A model generated the notes under the pieces. That model ran no database searches, had not been told where the DNA came from, and saw nothing but the letters and a program-made list of their open reading frames with translations. Below, piece after piece: positions 26,305-35,716 of a stretch of DNA of 64,000 nucleotides. Position numbers and translations under genes: made by a program. This DNA comes from Streptomyces sp. V1I1 (GTDB lineage: Bacteria; Actinomycetota; Actinomycetes; Streptomycetales; Streptomycetaceae), in the NCBI RefSeq assembly GCF_030817355.1, contig NZ_JAUSZH010000001.1, positions 5,456,501 through 5,520,500 on the forward strand, in the 5' to 3' direction. Positions within the stretch are counted from its first letter, which is position 1. Each line of letters opens with the position of its first letter.

Positions 26305-26808
26305 TCAGGGTTGGGCCGGCTGCCAGTTGGATGCGGCCGCACGCCACGCTGCGGTGATACTCCCCTCTTCCATGTCCCACCACTCTTCCGCCACGCCGTG
26401 GTTGAGCAGCCGTTGAACCTTGGCGAGGTCCGCAGTGGGAGGGACGTCCAGAGAGACCATGCCGAACTTCTCGATTCCCTCGCCGAAGACGCCCAACTGG
26501 TGAAAGGCGTTGAGCACGCTCTGCCGCGCGGCGCCCGAACCGCCATCGCGAAACACGATCAGACGGATGGTGCAGTTCTCCGAACGACGGACCACGTCAC
26601 CGGCCCATCGCAGGCCATCCAAATCAGTCTGGGTCGCGACGACGTCACCGCATGCCACTCCACGGACGAACCACGGGACATTGTCCAACTTCACCGTGCC
26701 GTCGCCCTGGTCGACTGCCCACAGACTCTCCACCGAGGCGGGAGGCCAGTCGTCCTCGATCTCAAGGTGGAAGTGAACCTTCACGTACTGCTCTCGGCCC
26801 TCCGTCAT
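26305..26808 (-). CDS. DUF4265-like hypothetical protein
   Basis: 167 residues from ATG 26808; ATG 26823 and 26886 are in frame upstream. The segment WPPASVESLWAVDQGDGTVK, followed by LDNVPWFVRGVACGDVVA, matches the DUF4265 pattern, a small family of unknown function often found alone in actinobacterial genomes. No signal peptide or membrane segment. It sits between the tRNA-Arg region and other small accessory genes. Confidence 0.7.
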   Translation of the reverse strand: MTEGREQYVKVHFHLEIEDDWPPASVESLWAVDQGDGTVKLDNVPWFVRGVACGDVVATQTDLDGLRWAGDVVRRSENCTIRLIVFRDGGSGAARQSVLNAFHQLGVFGEGIEKFGMVSLDVPPTADLAKVQRLLNHGVAEEWWDMEEGSITAAWRAAASNWQPAQP

Positions 26809-27033
26809 CCCGCCAGGATGCATGGCCACATCGGATCGGCACCCGGCGGGTATTTCCCCGGGCGGACAGCGACCCCCTCGATGCAAACAACCGGCGGGAC
26901 GGTCGGTGAGGTCTCAGTGCCTAGCCACCAGCACCCGAGGAGATCCCCCGGCCTGTTCCAAGGGAACTGAGCCGTCCCACGGACCTTCGACACGTATTCG
27001 ACAGAGTTCGACAGAGGTTCGACTGAGCGAACC

Positions 27034-27090
27034 GCAGAAACCCGGGACCAGCCGGACACCCCGGACCCACTCCGTGATCACTCGGGGTGG
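27034..27090. repeat. Copy B of the imperfect ~55-bp direct repeat
   Basis: Counterpart of 25321-25377. It lies in the 335-bp gap between the DUF4265 gene and the tRNA terminator, which otherwise holds only short ttcgacagag-like repeats near 26985-27022 and no gene. Confidence 0.5.
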
Positions 27091-27143
27091 GCCCGCTGCT
27101 TACGTCCCGGCTGCGCCTGTCTCGTTACACTGCCCTGACCTGC

Positions 27144-27169
27144 AAAAAAAGCCCTCCGTGGAGGAGGGC
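27144..27169 (-). terminator. Rho-independent terminator of the tRNA-Arg gene
   Basis: Read on the minus strand: gccctcc, a 5-base loop, ggagggc and then seven T. It stands 20 bp downstream of the tRNA 3' end. Confidence 0.93.
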
Positions 27170-27189
27170 CGGGCATTGGTCGGGAAGAG

Positions 27190-27262
27190 CGCCCCCGGCA
27201 GGACTCGAACCTGCGGCCAAGCGCTTAGAAGGCGCCTGCTCTATCCACTGAGCTACGGGGGC
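27190..27262 (-). tRNA. tRNA-Arg (anticodon TCT)
   Basis: A 73-nt cloverleaf. The acceptor arms GCCCCCG/CGGGGGC pair perfectly with discriminator G; the D-loop is TAGCTCAGTGGATAGAGCA-like; the anticodon loop is CTTCTAA with TCT; the T-arm is GCAGGTTCGAGTCCTGC. CCA is not encoded. It reads AGA codons, which are rare in this GC-rich genome. The gene divides the accessory left part from the conserved middle, and its 3' end faces the accessory side, the orientation expected for an integration target. Confidence 0.97.
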
Positions 27263-27570
27263 CGGATCGTGGCCTCGGTGGCCTGGAGCCCCTGGTGGGT
27301 CGTCCGTGAACCTTGCCGGGGACAAGGATAGGGCTCCGATCGCCTTGACCCGGTTGCTTCACCTGCGTGGCACGATGTGGAGGTTCGGTGAAGCGAACCG
27401 ATAATCGCAGGCAGGTGCGATTCCTGCAGCGCTTTTGACGTCTCACGTCTCGGGTGTTGTGCACTCGTTATGCCTGCGCCCCACTCGTCCCGTCTGTCCC
27501 GTCTGTCCGACCGGCGCGCAGAGAGGTCCATACGCTTCAAAAAGCCGCCAAAATTGGGCATTCTTCGCAT
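27263..27570. other. Intergenic stretch without a supported gene
   Basis: About 300 bp between tRNA-Arg and the first GTPase gene. It must hold the tRNA promoter (minus) and the GTPase promoter (plus). I see no clear hairpin, repeat or ORF; an in-frame extension of the GTPase ORF to 27454 has no SD or homology-like content. Confidence 0.55.
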
Positions 27571-29181
27571 GTGGTGACCTTGGATGCACGGCCTCAGCTG
27601 ATCGACGCACTCTCCGCCCTCCGCGACCGTGTCGCCGCCGTGCGTCTTCCTCTTCCCCTTCCCGGTGCCCCGCGCGCCCGGCAGACGCGCGCAGAGCTTC
27701 TTGCGCAGCTCGACGATTATCTCGTGCCCCGGCTCAAGGAGCCCGAAGCACCGATGCTCGTGGTAGTCGGCGGATCCACCGGGGCCGGGAAGTCGACGCT
27801 CGTCAACTCGCTGGTGGGGCGGCGGGTCAGCGAGGCGGGGGTGCTGCGGCCCACCACGCGTACGCCGGTGCTCGTGTGCCACCCCGACGATCATCACTGG
27901 TTCGCGGGGATGCGGGTGCTGCCGCAGCTGACGCGTGTATGGCTGCCGCAGCAGGACGAGGCCGAGGGGGCGGAGGACGGCGGGCGGGAGGGGGAGGAGG
28001 AGAACTCCCTGCGGATCGAGACAGCCGCCACCCTGCCCCGCGGGCTCGCGCTCCTCGACGCACCCGACATCGACTCGCTCGTCGTCGAGAACCGGCTGCT
28101 GGCCGCCGAGTTGATCTGCGCCGCCGATGTGTGGGTGCTGGTGACGACGGCATCGCGGTACGCGGACGCCGTGCCGTGGCATCTGCTGCGTACGGCCAAG
28201 GAGTACAACGCCACGCTGGTGACCGTGCTCGACCGGGTGCCGCACCAGGTGATCACGGATGTCTCGCGGCAGTACGCGGCGCTGCTGACCAAGGCCGGTC
28301 TCGGGGAGGTGCCGCGGTTCACCATCCCGGAGCTGCCCGAGTCGGCGGGCGCCGGCCGCGGGCTGCTGCCCACCACCGCCGTGGCTCCCCTCTACGCCTG
28401 GCTGGCCCACCGGGCGCAGGACCCGGCGGCCAGACAGCAGACCTTGGGGCGTACGGCGGCGGGTGTGATCGACTCGCTCAACGCACGGATGCCCGAGCTC
28501 GCGGCGGCGGTGGCGGGGCAGTACGCGGCGGCCGTACGGCTCACGGGCGCGGTCGAGGAGGCGTACGAGAAGGAGCGCGAGCGGGTACGCAAGCAGCTCC
28601 GGGGCGGGGCGGTGCTCGCCGGGGACGCGCGGACCCGCTGGCGTGGCTATCCGCGCGACAGCTCCGCGGGCGAACTGCTGGACTCGCTGGTCGGAAGCCT
28701 GTCCGCGCTGCTGCAGTGCGCCGTCGCCGCCGCCGACGAGCGCGTCCAGGAGGCGTGGCGGCGCGAGCCGGCCGCGCGGGCGGTTGTCGTCCAGGGGCGG
28801 CTGGATCTGGAGACGGCCGAGCGGATCGGGATCGCCGTACGCCGCTGGCGGCGGGAGTTGGAGGAGCTCGCCGAGGAGGAGGTGCGTCGTCTGGAGATGA
28901 GTGTGTCACCCGACCCCGAGGCGGTGGCCGCACTGGTCGCGGCCGCGCTGCTCGGCGGGCGGAGGGCCCGCGGCGCGGGGGAGCGGCTCGCCGAACGAAT
29001 CGGGGCGCAGGGCGCGCTGAAGCTGCGCGACAAGGGCGGCGAGCTGATGGCGACGTACATCGACGGCGTACTGCACAGCGAACGAGACCGCCGCCTCGCA
29101 CCCCTCGACGCACTCGAAGTGACCCCTGAGCCGCAGGCCGAGCTGATCGCCGCGCTTTCCGTACTGCAGAAGGAGAGGTGA
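27571..29181 (+). CDS. Dynamin-like/YfjP-type P-loop GTPase (first of a pair)
   Basis: 536 residues from GTG 27571, chosen because (V)[18 protein letters not shown] is where the conserved protein begins. The G domain has G1 [11 protein letters not shown]3 DAPDIDS and G4-like TVLDRVP. The rest is long, helical and charged ([31 protein letters not shown]), as in dynamin-superfamily or membrane-remodelling GTPases. No transmembrane segment is obvious. It overlaps the next GTPase gene by 4 bp (GTGA), so the two products probably work together. Function in Streptomyces unknown to me. Confidence 0.85.
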   Translation: MVTLDARPQLIDALSALRDRVAAVRLPLPLPGAPRARQTRAELLAQLDDYLVPRLKEPEAPMLVVVGGSTGAGKSTLVNSLVGRRVSEAGVLRPTTRTPVLVCHPDDHHWFAGMRVLPQLTRVWLPQQDEAEGAEDGGREGEEENSLRIETAATLPRGLALLDAPDIDSLVVENRLLAAELICAADVWVLVTTASRYADAVPWHLLRTAKEYNATLVTVLDRVPHQVITDVSRQYAALLTKAGLGEVPRFTIPELPESAGAGRGLLPTTAVAPLYAWLAHRAQDPAARQQTLGRTAAGVIDSLNARMPELAAAVAGQYAAAVRLTGAVEEAYEKERERVRKQLRGGAVLAGDARTRWRGYPRDSSAGELLDSLVGSLSALLQCAVAAADERVQEAWRREPAARAVVVQGRLDLETAERIGIAVRRWRRELEELAEEEVRRLEMSVSPDPEAVAALVAAALLGGRRARGAGERLAERIGAQGALKLRDKGGELMATYIDGVLHSERDRRLAPLDALEVTPEPQAELIAALSVLQKER

Positions 29182-31004
29182 CGGCGGTGACCGCCATCAC
29201 GGACGAACGCGCTGACGACGAGAACACTGACGACGAGAACGGGGACGGCGGCCGCTGGGACGACGGGCTGATCGCCCGGCGCGCGGACGGCTGGGACGAA
29301 GCGGGGGAGGACGGGACGGACTCCGAGGAGGACCCGTGGGGCGAGGTGCATGTGCCGATCGGCGGGCCGTACGTAGGGCCGCTGCGGGTACGCCTGGACG
29401 CCCTGCGCGAACTGATCGGCCTCTCGCGGACCCGGCTGGACGGGAAGACCCTCGCCGAGGCGGGACGCGTCCTCGACGAGGCCGCAGCCCGGCAACGGCT
29501 CTCCTCGCGGCACACCGTCGTCGCCATCGCGGGCGCGACAGGGAGTGGGAAGTCGACGCTCTTCAACGCGCTCGCCGAAGTGCCGCTCTCGGAGACCGGG
29601 CTGCGCAGACCCACCACCGCCGCGCCGATCGCCTGCACCTGGTCGGAGGGCGCGGCCGGGCTGCTGGACCGGCTCGCCATCCCGCCACGGCTGCGGCGCA
29701 GGCCCCTGGCGGGCGGCGACGAGGAGCTGTACGGGCTGGTGCTGGTCGATCTGCCCGACCATGACTCGGCCCTGGTCAGACACCGGGAGCAGGTGGACCG
29801 GGTCGTGGCACTGGTGGACGCGGTGATCTGGGTCGTCGACCCGGAGAAGTACGCGGACGCCGCCCTGCACGAGCGGTATCTGCGGCCGCTCGCCGGGCAT
29901 GCGGAGATCACGTTCGTCGTGCTCAACCAGATCGACCGGCTGCCCGGCGAGGCCGCCGACCAGGTGCTCGACGATCTGCGCCGGCTCCTCGACGAGGACG
30001 GCATGGCCCTTGGCGAACACGGCGAGCCGGGCGCCACCGTGCTCGCGCTCTCCGCCCTGACCGGGGAGGGGGTCGGCGAACTGCGCGAGCTGATCGGGAA
30101 GTTCGTACAGGACCGCAATGCCGCAGCGCGCCGGCTGTCCGCCGATGTCGACGCGGCGGCGGCGAAGCTCCGTTCGGTGTACCTCGCCGACGGGCACACC
30201 GGCCTCCATGAACGCTCGCGCGAGGACTTCGCGGCCCGGCTGGCGGAGGCGATCGGCGCGAACGCGGCCGGTGAGGCGGCGGAGCGCGAGTGGCGCAGAA
30301 ACGCCAGCCGGGCGTGCGGGACGCCGTGGCTGCGGCTGTGGCGCTGGTACGAGCGCATGCGTACGCCGGGGAGCGGGCTGCCGGAGCCCGCGGCTCCGGT
30401 CGAGGACGAGCTCACGGCACGGCAGCGGGTCGAGCAGGCGGTGCGTACGGTCGCGGACGAGGCGGCGGCCGGGCTGCCCGCGCCGTGGGCGCAGGCGGTG
30501 CGCGAGGCGGCGGTGCGCGGGGCCGATGGGCTGCCGGAGGCCCTGGACGAACTGGCCGCGCGCGAGGCGGCGGCGACGAACGGGCGGCCGCTGCGGCCCG
30601 CGTGGTGGCCGGCCGCGGTGCTGGCGCAGGCGTCGATGACGCTGGTTCAGATCTTCGGGGGACTGTGGCTGGTGGGCCAGATCATCGGCGTACTGAAGCC
30701 GGGGCTGCTGCCGCCGGTGTTGCTGATGGTCGCCGGGATCGTGGGCGGGCCGCTGGTGGAGTGGGCGTGTGCGGCGGCTGTACGAGGGCCGGCGCGGCGG
30801 TACGGGCAGGACGCGCAGCGGCGGCTGCGGGAGGCGGCGTCCGGGTGTGGTCGGGCGAAGGTGCTCGACCCGATCGCCGGGGAGCTCATGCGCTACCGGG
30901 AAGTGCGGGAGCAGTACGCGACCGTGTCGGGGAAGGCGGGGGCCGGCAGGGCCGGTGGCGGTTCGGGGATTGGCGGGGGCGGGACGGTCCGGCTTCTGGG
31001 GTGA
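29178..31004 (+). CDS. Membrane-associated YfjP-type GTPase (second of a pair)
   Basis: 608 residues. An acidic N-terminal tail ([20 protein letters not shown]) precedes a G domain with G1 [12 protein letters not shown]2-like [10 protein letters not shown]3 DLPDHDS and G4 NQID. Near the C-terminus two hydrophobic segments ([20 protein letters not shown] and [20 protein letters not shown]) predict a membrane hairpin. GTG 29178 overlaps the stop of the upstream GTPase. The pair resembles tandem dynamin-like protein loci, where two paralogues form a membrane-active complex; this is by analogy only. Confidence 0.87.
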   Translation: MTAVTAITDERADDENTDDENGDGGRWDDGLIARRADGWDEAGEDGTDSEEDPWGEVHVPIGGPYVGPLRVRLDALRELIGLSRTRLDGKTLAEAGRVLDEAAARQRLSSRHTVVAIAGATGSGKSTLFNALAEVPLSETGLRRPTTAAPIACTWSEGAAGLLDRLAIPPRLRRRPLAGGDEELYGLVLVDLPDHDSALVRHREQVDRVVALVDAVIWVVDPEKYADAALHERYLRPLAGHAEITFVVLNQIDRLPGEAADQVLDDLRRLLDEDGMALGEHGEPGATVLALSALTGEGVGELRELIGKFVQDRNAAARRLSADVDAAAAKLRSVYLADGHTGLHERSREDFAARLAEAIGANAAGEAAEREWRRNASRACGTPWLRLWRWYERMRTPGSGLPEPAAPVEDELTARQRVEQAVRTVADEAAAGLPAPWAQAVREAAVRGADGLPEALDELAAREAAATNGRPLRPAWWPAAVLAQASMTLVQIFGGLWLVGQIIGVLKPGLLPPVLLMVAGIVGGPLVEWACAAAVRGPARRYGQDAQRRLREAASGCGRAKVLDPIAGELMRYREVREQYATVSGKAGAGRAGGGSGIGGGGTVRLLG

Positions 31005-31124
31005 CGGGGTTTTCCACAACGGAGCGGTGGTCCACAGGCGTCGGCGGGATCTTCCCGGCCGGTCCAGCATGGAGATCGGTTCAGGACAGACCGGGCCAGG
31101 CAACCGGAGGGGGAGGTGGCCGTC

Positions 31125-31550
31125 GTGAACGACACGATGGTGACGGTGGTGGGCAATGTCGCCACGAATGTGGAGTACCGGGAATCGGCGGCCGGAGGGA
31201 TGGCGCGATTCCGTTTCGCGGTGACACCGAGGCGGTACGACCGGCAGAGCGGAAGCTGGACGGACGGGCACACCAGCTTCTACACGGTCTTCGCCTGGCG
31301 GTCCCTCGCCATAAATCTGGCCGGGTCGGTCTCTGTCGGTGAACCTCTTCTCGTCCATGGGCGGTTGAAGGTGCGCGAGGAAGAGCGGGACGGGCAGCGC
31401 AGGACGTCCGTCGAGATCGACGCGGTGGCGGTGGGACACGATCTGACGCGCGGGACGGCGGCATTCCGGCGGGTGGTGAAGGCGGAACCGAATCTCGCGC
31501 ACCGTCCCACGCCCGAGGAGGTGCAGGCGACGCCGACGCCTGTGGCCTGA
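31125..31550 (+). CDS. Single-stranded DNA-binding protein paralogue
   Basis: 141 residues from GTG 31125, which has a good SD (GGGGAGG) 8 bp upstream. The OB-fold signature is clear: MVTVVGNVATNVEYR, FRFAVTPRRY, FYTVFAWRSLAINLAGSVSV and GEPLLVHGRLKV. The C-terminus ends ATPTPVA and lacks the acidic DDDIPF-type tail with which housekeeping SSB recruits partner proteins. It therefore resembles the SsbB-like second SSB of streptomycetes, linked to differentiation rather than bulk replication (family knowledge). Confidence 0.9.
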   Translation: MNDTMVTVVGNVATNVEYRESAAGGMARFRFAVTPRRYDRQSGSWTDGHTSFYTVFAWRSLAINLAGSVSVGEPLLVHGRLKVREEERDGQRRTSVEIDAVAVGHDLTRGTAAFRRVVKAEPNLAHRPTPEEVQATPTPVA

Positions 31551-31633
31551 CCTGGAGTTGGGTGGATTTGTCGATTCAGAAACGGGGGTACGACCGTGTT
31601 CGGTGCGAGCGTCGATGACGTTCGTCGATAACG

Positions 31634-31648
31634 ATTCCGAGTCGGAAT
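31634..31648. promoter_or_regulatory. Palindrome ATTCCGA-G-TCGGAAT upstream of the surface-protein gene
   Basis: Two perfect 7-bp arms around one central base, in the 275-bp gap between the SSB gene and the TQXA protein. It may be an operator; distance to the start is about 180 bp. Confidence 0.4.
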
Positions 31649-31825
31649 GGTTGTCTGACGGTATGACGGGGGACTGGGGTGCGCGGCGTCCATAGGATTC
31701 CCGCGTACTCACGGGGCACTTGAGTCTGCAGGCGAGGCACTCCCCCCACGCGTCACACGCGCACGTGATCCGACGTGAACACGTGCTCGTACGCGAACTA
31801 AGGACCTCGCTCGGAGGGGAATTCT

Positions 31826-33244
31826 GTGTTTGCTTTGTTCTCTGCGTCAGTTGTACGCAGGCGGGGCGCTGTTCGTCGTCTCACAGCCGCGGCTTTGATG
31901 TCGGGCCTCATCGCGACCGGCTCCATAGCCGGCGTGGGTGCGGCAGCCGCCGACGACGGTGTCCAGCACCAGGGTGGCGCGGTCGCCACTCTCGATGGGC
32001 TGAAGACCTTTGACCGTGCCGTGCTCCACGCGGACGGCAAGAATCGCGAAATCGCCGCCGGGCTCTTCGAGATGACTGTCGACGGCGGCGGTCGGCTGAA
32101 GACGTACTGCATCGACATCCACAACCCGACCCAGGACCAGGCGAAGTACCTGGAGACCCCCTGGAACCAGACGTCGCTGGGCGGCAACGAGAACGCGGGC
32201 AAGATCCGCTGGATCCTGCAGCACTCCTACCCCCAGGTCGACGATCTGGGCGCGCTGGCCAAGGACGCGGACAGCGGCCCGCTCAGCGAGCGCACCGCGG
32301 CGGCCGGTACTCAGGTCGCCATCTGGCGCTACTCGGACAAGGCGGACGTCGAGGCGCTCGACCCCGCGGCTGAGAAGCTCGCGGACTGGCTGGAGAAGCA
32401 GGCCCAGGACGTCGCGGAGCCGAAGGCCTCGCTCAGCCTGGAGCCGAACGCGGTCTCCGGCAAGGCGGGCGGGCGGCTCGGTCCCGTGACGGTCCGCACG
32501 GACGCCGGGCAGGTCTCCGTGACCCCGCCGGCCGACGCGGCCGCCAGTGGGATCAAGGTCACCGACGCGGCCGGCAAGCCCGTCACCTCCGCCGTCGACG
32601 GCACTCAGCTGTACTTCGACGTGCCGGCCGGTGCCGCGGACGGTTCGGCGACGCTGACCGCGCAGGCGACCACCTCCGTGCCGGTCGGCCGGGCGTTCGC
32701 CGGAGTGACCAAGAGCCAGACCCAGATCCTCGCCGGTTCCAGCGAGTCCACGGTCACCGCGAACGCGACGGCCACCTGGGCCAAGGCGGGCGCGATACCG
32801 GCGCTCTCGGCGAAGAAGAACTGCGCCAAGGGCGGCGTGGACATCACCGCGGAGAACAAGGGCGACGCTCCGTTCACCTTCGAGCTGGCGGGCTTGAAGC
32901 ACACGATCCCGGCCGGGGAGTCCAAGACGGTCACCGTTCCGGTCGCCGAGGACCAGGCGTACGACTTCACCATCACCGGGCCCGACGGCTTCAAGAAGAA
33001 CTTCAAGGGTGTGCTGGACTGCAAGACCACCGGCACCCCGAGCCCGGGCACGGACACCCCGTCGTCCCAGCCCAGCCCGGCCTCGGCCGGCGGCACGTCC
33101 TCGGGTTCCGGGGGCGGCGACCTCGCCGAGACGGGCAGCTCCAGCGCCACCCCGATGATCGCGGGCATCGCGATCGCGCTCGTCGTGATCGGCGGCGGCG
33201 CGGTCTTCTTCCTCCGCAGGAAGAGGGCGACGGCCGGCGAGTAG
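31826..33244 (+). CDS. Thioester-domain (TQXA) surface protein with LAETG sorting signal
   Basis: 472 residues with a strong SD (GGAGGGG) before the start. A signal peptide ends around GVGAAAADD. The TQXA-type thioester domain follows: Cys in TYCIDIHNPT and Gln in GTQVAIWRY can form an internal Cys-Gln thioester, which in Gram-positive adhesins bonds covalently to host or surface amines. A middle Ig-like/repeat region (about 210-400) and a Ser/Pro/Gly stalk lead to LAETG, a hydrophobic segment (MIAGIAIALVVIGGGAVFFL) and RRKR. LAxTG is the class E sortase signal of streptomycetes, so the protein is wall-anchored. Natural target unknown. Confidence 0.93.
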   Translation: MFALFSASVVRRRGAVRRLTAAALMSGLIATGSIAGVGAAAADDGVQHQGGAVATLDGLKTFDRAVLHADGKNREIAAGLFEMTVDGGGRLKTYCIDIHNPTQDQAKYLETPWNQTSLGGNENAGKIRWILQHSYPQVDDLGALAKDADSGPLSERTAAAGTQVAIWRYSDKADVEALDPAAEKLADWLEKQAQDVAEPKASLSLEPNAVSGKAGGRLGPVTVRTDAGQVSVTPPADAAASGIKVTDAAGKPVTSAVDGTQLYFDVPAGAADGSATLTAQATTSVPVGRAFAGVTKSQTQILAGSSESTVTANATATWAKAGAIPALSAKKNCAKGGVDITAENKGDAPFTFELAGLKHTIPAGESKTVTVPVAEDQAYDFTITGPDGFKKNFKGVLDCKTTGTPSPGTDTPSSQPSPASAGGTSSGSGGGDLAETGSSSATPMIAGIAIALVVIGGGAVFFLRRKRATAGE

Positions 33245-33284
33245 TGACCATGCGTAAGCGCTGATTCACACTGCGCTGACGACA

Positions 33285-33311
33285 GCCCCGGTGCGAAGCG
33301 CGCACCGGGGC
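33285..33311 (+). terminator. Hairpin terminator after the surface-protein gene
   Basis: GCCCCGGTGCG, loop aagcg, CGCACCGGGGC: an 11-bp perfect stem 40 bp after the stop. No T-tract follows, as is usual in this GC-rich DNA. Confidence 0.85.
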
Positions 33312-33583
33312 CGTCGCGTTGAGCTGCCTGCTGTTCGGCCGGATCGCGGGGGTGGGGTGGGAGGTCACCCAGACCTTGGCGGCGTGGGCGCCGATCGACG
33401 CGTCGTCGTGCGGTCGGGAAGCGCCATGATCGACCCGCTGTGGTGGGTGACGGTGGAGCAGGGCCACGGCCTCACCGTGGGGTGATCTCCGGGGGCGGAG
33501 CCGGCCACCGGTTTCCGTCGGGGGATGGACGTACGGCAAGATGGGGTGTATCTGCCCACCCACTTCTTGCCGGACGGTTTCTC

Positions 33584-35248
33584 TTGGCTGAGTACATCTA
33601 CACGATGCGCAAGACGCGCAAGGCGCACGGCGACAAGGTCATCCTCGATGACGTGACGCTGAGCTTCCTGCCCGGTGCGAAGATCGGTGTGGTCGGCCCC
33701 AACGGCGCCGGTAAGTCCACCGTGCTGAAGATCATGGCCGGTCTGGAGCAGCCCTCCAACGGCGACGCCTTCCTCTCGCCCGGCTACACCGTCGGCATCC
33801 TGTTGCAGGAGCCGCCGCTGGACGAGTCGAAGACCGTGCTGGAGAACGTCCAGCTCGGCGTCGCCGAGGTCAAGGGCAAGCTCGACCGGTTCAACGAGAT
33901 CGCCGAGCAGATGGCGACCGAGTACACCGACGCCCTGATGGAAGAGATGGGCAAGCTCCAGGAGGAGCTCGACCACTCCAACGCCTGGGACCTGGACGCT
34001 CAGCTCGAGCAGGCCATGGACGCGCTCGGCTGCCCGCCCGGTGACTGGCCCGTCACCAACCTCTCCGGTGGTGAGAAGCGTCGCGTCGCCCTGTGCAAGC
34101 TGCTGCTCGAAGCCCCCGACCTGCTGCTCCTCGACGAGCCCACCAACCACCTGGACGCCGAGTCCGTGCAGTGGCTTGAGGCGCATCTCGCCAAGTACGC
34201 CGGCACCGTCGTCGCCATCACCCACGACCGGTACTTCCTCGACAATGTCGCGGGCTGGATCCTGGAGCTCGACCGCGGCCGCGCGATCGGCTACGAGGGC
34301 AACTACTCCACGTACCTCGAGACCAAGCAGACGCGTCTCAAGGTCGAGGGCCAGAAGGACGCCAAGCGCGCCAAGCGGCTCAAGGAGGAGCTCGAGTGGG
34401 TCCGCTCCAACGCGAAGGGGCGGCAGGCCAAGTCCAAGGCTCGTCTTGCCCGTTACGAGGAGATGGCGGCCGAGGCCGACAAGATGCGGAAGCTGGACTT
34501 CGAGGAGATCCAGATCCCGCCGGGCCCGCGGCTCGGCAGTGTCGTCGTCGAGGTCGAGAAGCTCTCCAAGGCCTTCGGTGACAAGGTCCTCATCGACGAC
34601 CTCAGCTTCACGCTGCCGCGCAACGGCATCGTCGGCGTCATCGGTCCGAACGGCGCGGGCAAGACCACGCTGTTCAAGATGATCCAGGGGCTGGAGGAGC
34701 CCGACTCCGGTGTGATCAAGGTCGGCGAGACCGTCAAGATCAGTTACGTCGACCAGAGCCGCGCCAACATCGACCCCAAGAAGTCCCTGTGGGCCGTCGT
34801 CTCCGACGAGCTCGACTACATCAATGTCGGCCACGTCGAGATGCCGTCCCGCGCCTATGTCTCGGCGTTCGGCTTCAAGGGCCCGGACCAGCAGAAGCCG
34901 GCCGGCGTGCTGTCCGGCGGTGAGCGCAACCGCCTCAACCTGGCGCTGACCCTGAAGCAGGGCGGCAACCTGCTGCTCCTCGACGAGCCCACCAACGACC
35001 TCGACGTCGAGACGCTCTCCTCCCTGGAGAACGCCCTGCTCGAGTTCCCCGGTGCGGCCGTGGTCGTCTCCCACGACCGCTGGTTCCTCGACCGCGTCGC
35101 CACGCACATCCTGGCGTACGAGGGCGACTCCAAGTGGTTCTGGTTCGAGGGCAACTTCGATTCGTACGAGAAGAACAAGGTCGAGCGGCTCGGCCCGGAC
35201 GCCGCCCGTCCGCACCGTGCCACGTACAAGAAGCTGACCCGGGGCTGA
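33584..35248 (+). CDS. ettA: Energy-dependent translational throttle protein EttA (ABC-F ATPase)
   Basis: 554 residues from TTG 33584, which gives the family N-terminus (L/M)AEYIYTMRK; a GGACGG element lies upstream. Two ABC ATPase domains are present: Walker A GPNGAGKST and GPNGAGKTT, signatures LSGGEKRRV and LSGGERNRL, and Walker B LLLLDEPTNHLDAE and LLLLDEPTNDLDVE. They are joined by a charged linker (KRAKRLKEELEWVRSNAKGR). There are no membrane segments. EttA binds the ribosomal E site and gates elongation according to ADP/ATP ratio. The following thioesterase gene starts 10 bp downstream. Confidence 0.97.
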   Translation: MAEYIYTMRKTRKAHGDKVILDDVTLSFLPGAKIGVVGPNGAGKSTVLKIMAGLEQPSNGDAFLSPGYTVGILLQEPPLDESKTVLENVQLGVAEVKGKLDRFNEIAEQMATEYTDALMEEMGKLQEELDHSNAWDLDAQLEQAMDALGCPPGDWPVTNLSGGEKRRVALCKLLLEAPDLLLLDEPTNHLDAESVQWLEAHLAKYAGTVVAITHDRYFLDNVAGWILELDRGRAIGYEGNYSTYLETKQTRLKVEGQKDAKRAKRLKEELEWVRSNAKGRQAKSKARLARYEEMAAEADKMRKLDFEEIQIPPGPRLGSVVVEVEKLSKAFGDKVLIDDLSFTLPRNGIVGVIGPNGAGKTTLFKMIQGLEEPDSGVIKVGETVKISYVDQSRANIDPKKSLWAVVSDELDYINVGHVEMPSRAYVSAFGFKGPDQQKPAGVLSGGERNRLNLALTLKQGGNLLLLDEPTNDLDVETLSSLENALLEFPGAAVVVSHDRWFLDRVATHILAYEGDSKWFWFEGNFDSYEKNKVERLGPDAARPHRATYKKLTRG

Positions 35249-35257
35249 GGTTCACAC

Positions 35258-35716
35258 ATGGCCCGGCACATCTACCGCTGCCCCCTTCGCTGGTCGGACA
35301 TGGATGCCTTCGGGCATGTCAACAACGTCGTCTTCCTGCGGTACCTGGAAGAGGCGCGCATTGACTTCATGTTCCGGCTGGCGCCGGGGGACGGCTCCCC
35401 GTCGTTCTCCGGCGGGTCCGTCGTTGCCCGGCACGAGATCGACTACAAGCGGCCGCTGGTCCACCGGCACGAGCCGGTGATCATCGAGTCGTGGGTGACG
35501 AACATAAGCGCGGCGTCGCTGACCATCGCGTACGAGGTCAAGGACGCGGAAGGGGCCTCGCAGGTGTATGTGCGGGCCTCGACCATCGTCGTGCCGTACG
35601 ACTTGGGCGCGGCGCGTCCGCGCCGGATCAGCGCGGAGGAGAAGTCCTTCCTCCAGAAGTACCTCGACGACGCCAACGAAAACGCCGACGCCGACGAGGG
35701 TGCTCTCGCGGTATGA
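35258..35716 (+). CDS. Hotdog-fold acyl-CoA thioesterase (4HBT family)
   Basis: 152 residues, ATG preceded by GAGG. The 4HBT signature is MDAFGHVNNVVFLRYLEEAR, with the Asp/His region of the active site, followed by a beta-rich body (HEIDYKRPLVHRHEPVIIES). It hydrolyses acyl-CoA or acyl thioesters; the specific substrate cannot be told. It follows ettA by 10 bp and overlaps the next gene by ATGA. This ettA-thioesterase arrangement is one I recognise from streptomycetes. Confidence 0.92.
   Translation: MARHIYRCPLRWSDMDAFGHVNNVVFLRYLEEARIDFMFRLAPGDGSPSFSGGSVVARHEIDYKRPLVHRHEPVIIESWVTNISAASLTIAYEVKDAEGASQVYVRASTIVVPYDLGAARPRRISAEEKSFLQKYLDDANENADADEGALAV

Noticed and set aside
31125..31550. Housekeeping single-stranded DNA-binding protein
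   Set aside because: The acidic C-terminal tail is missing and it is not next to rpsF/rpsR/rplI, where the main ssb gene is expected.
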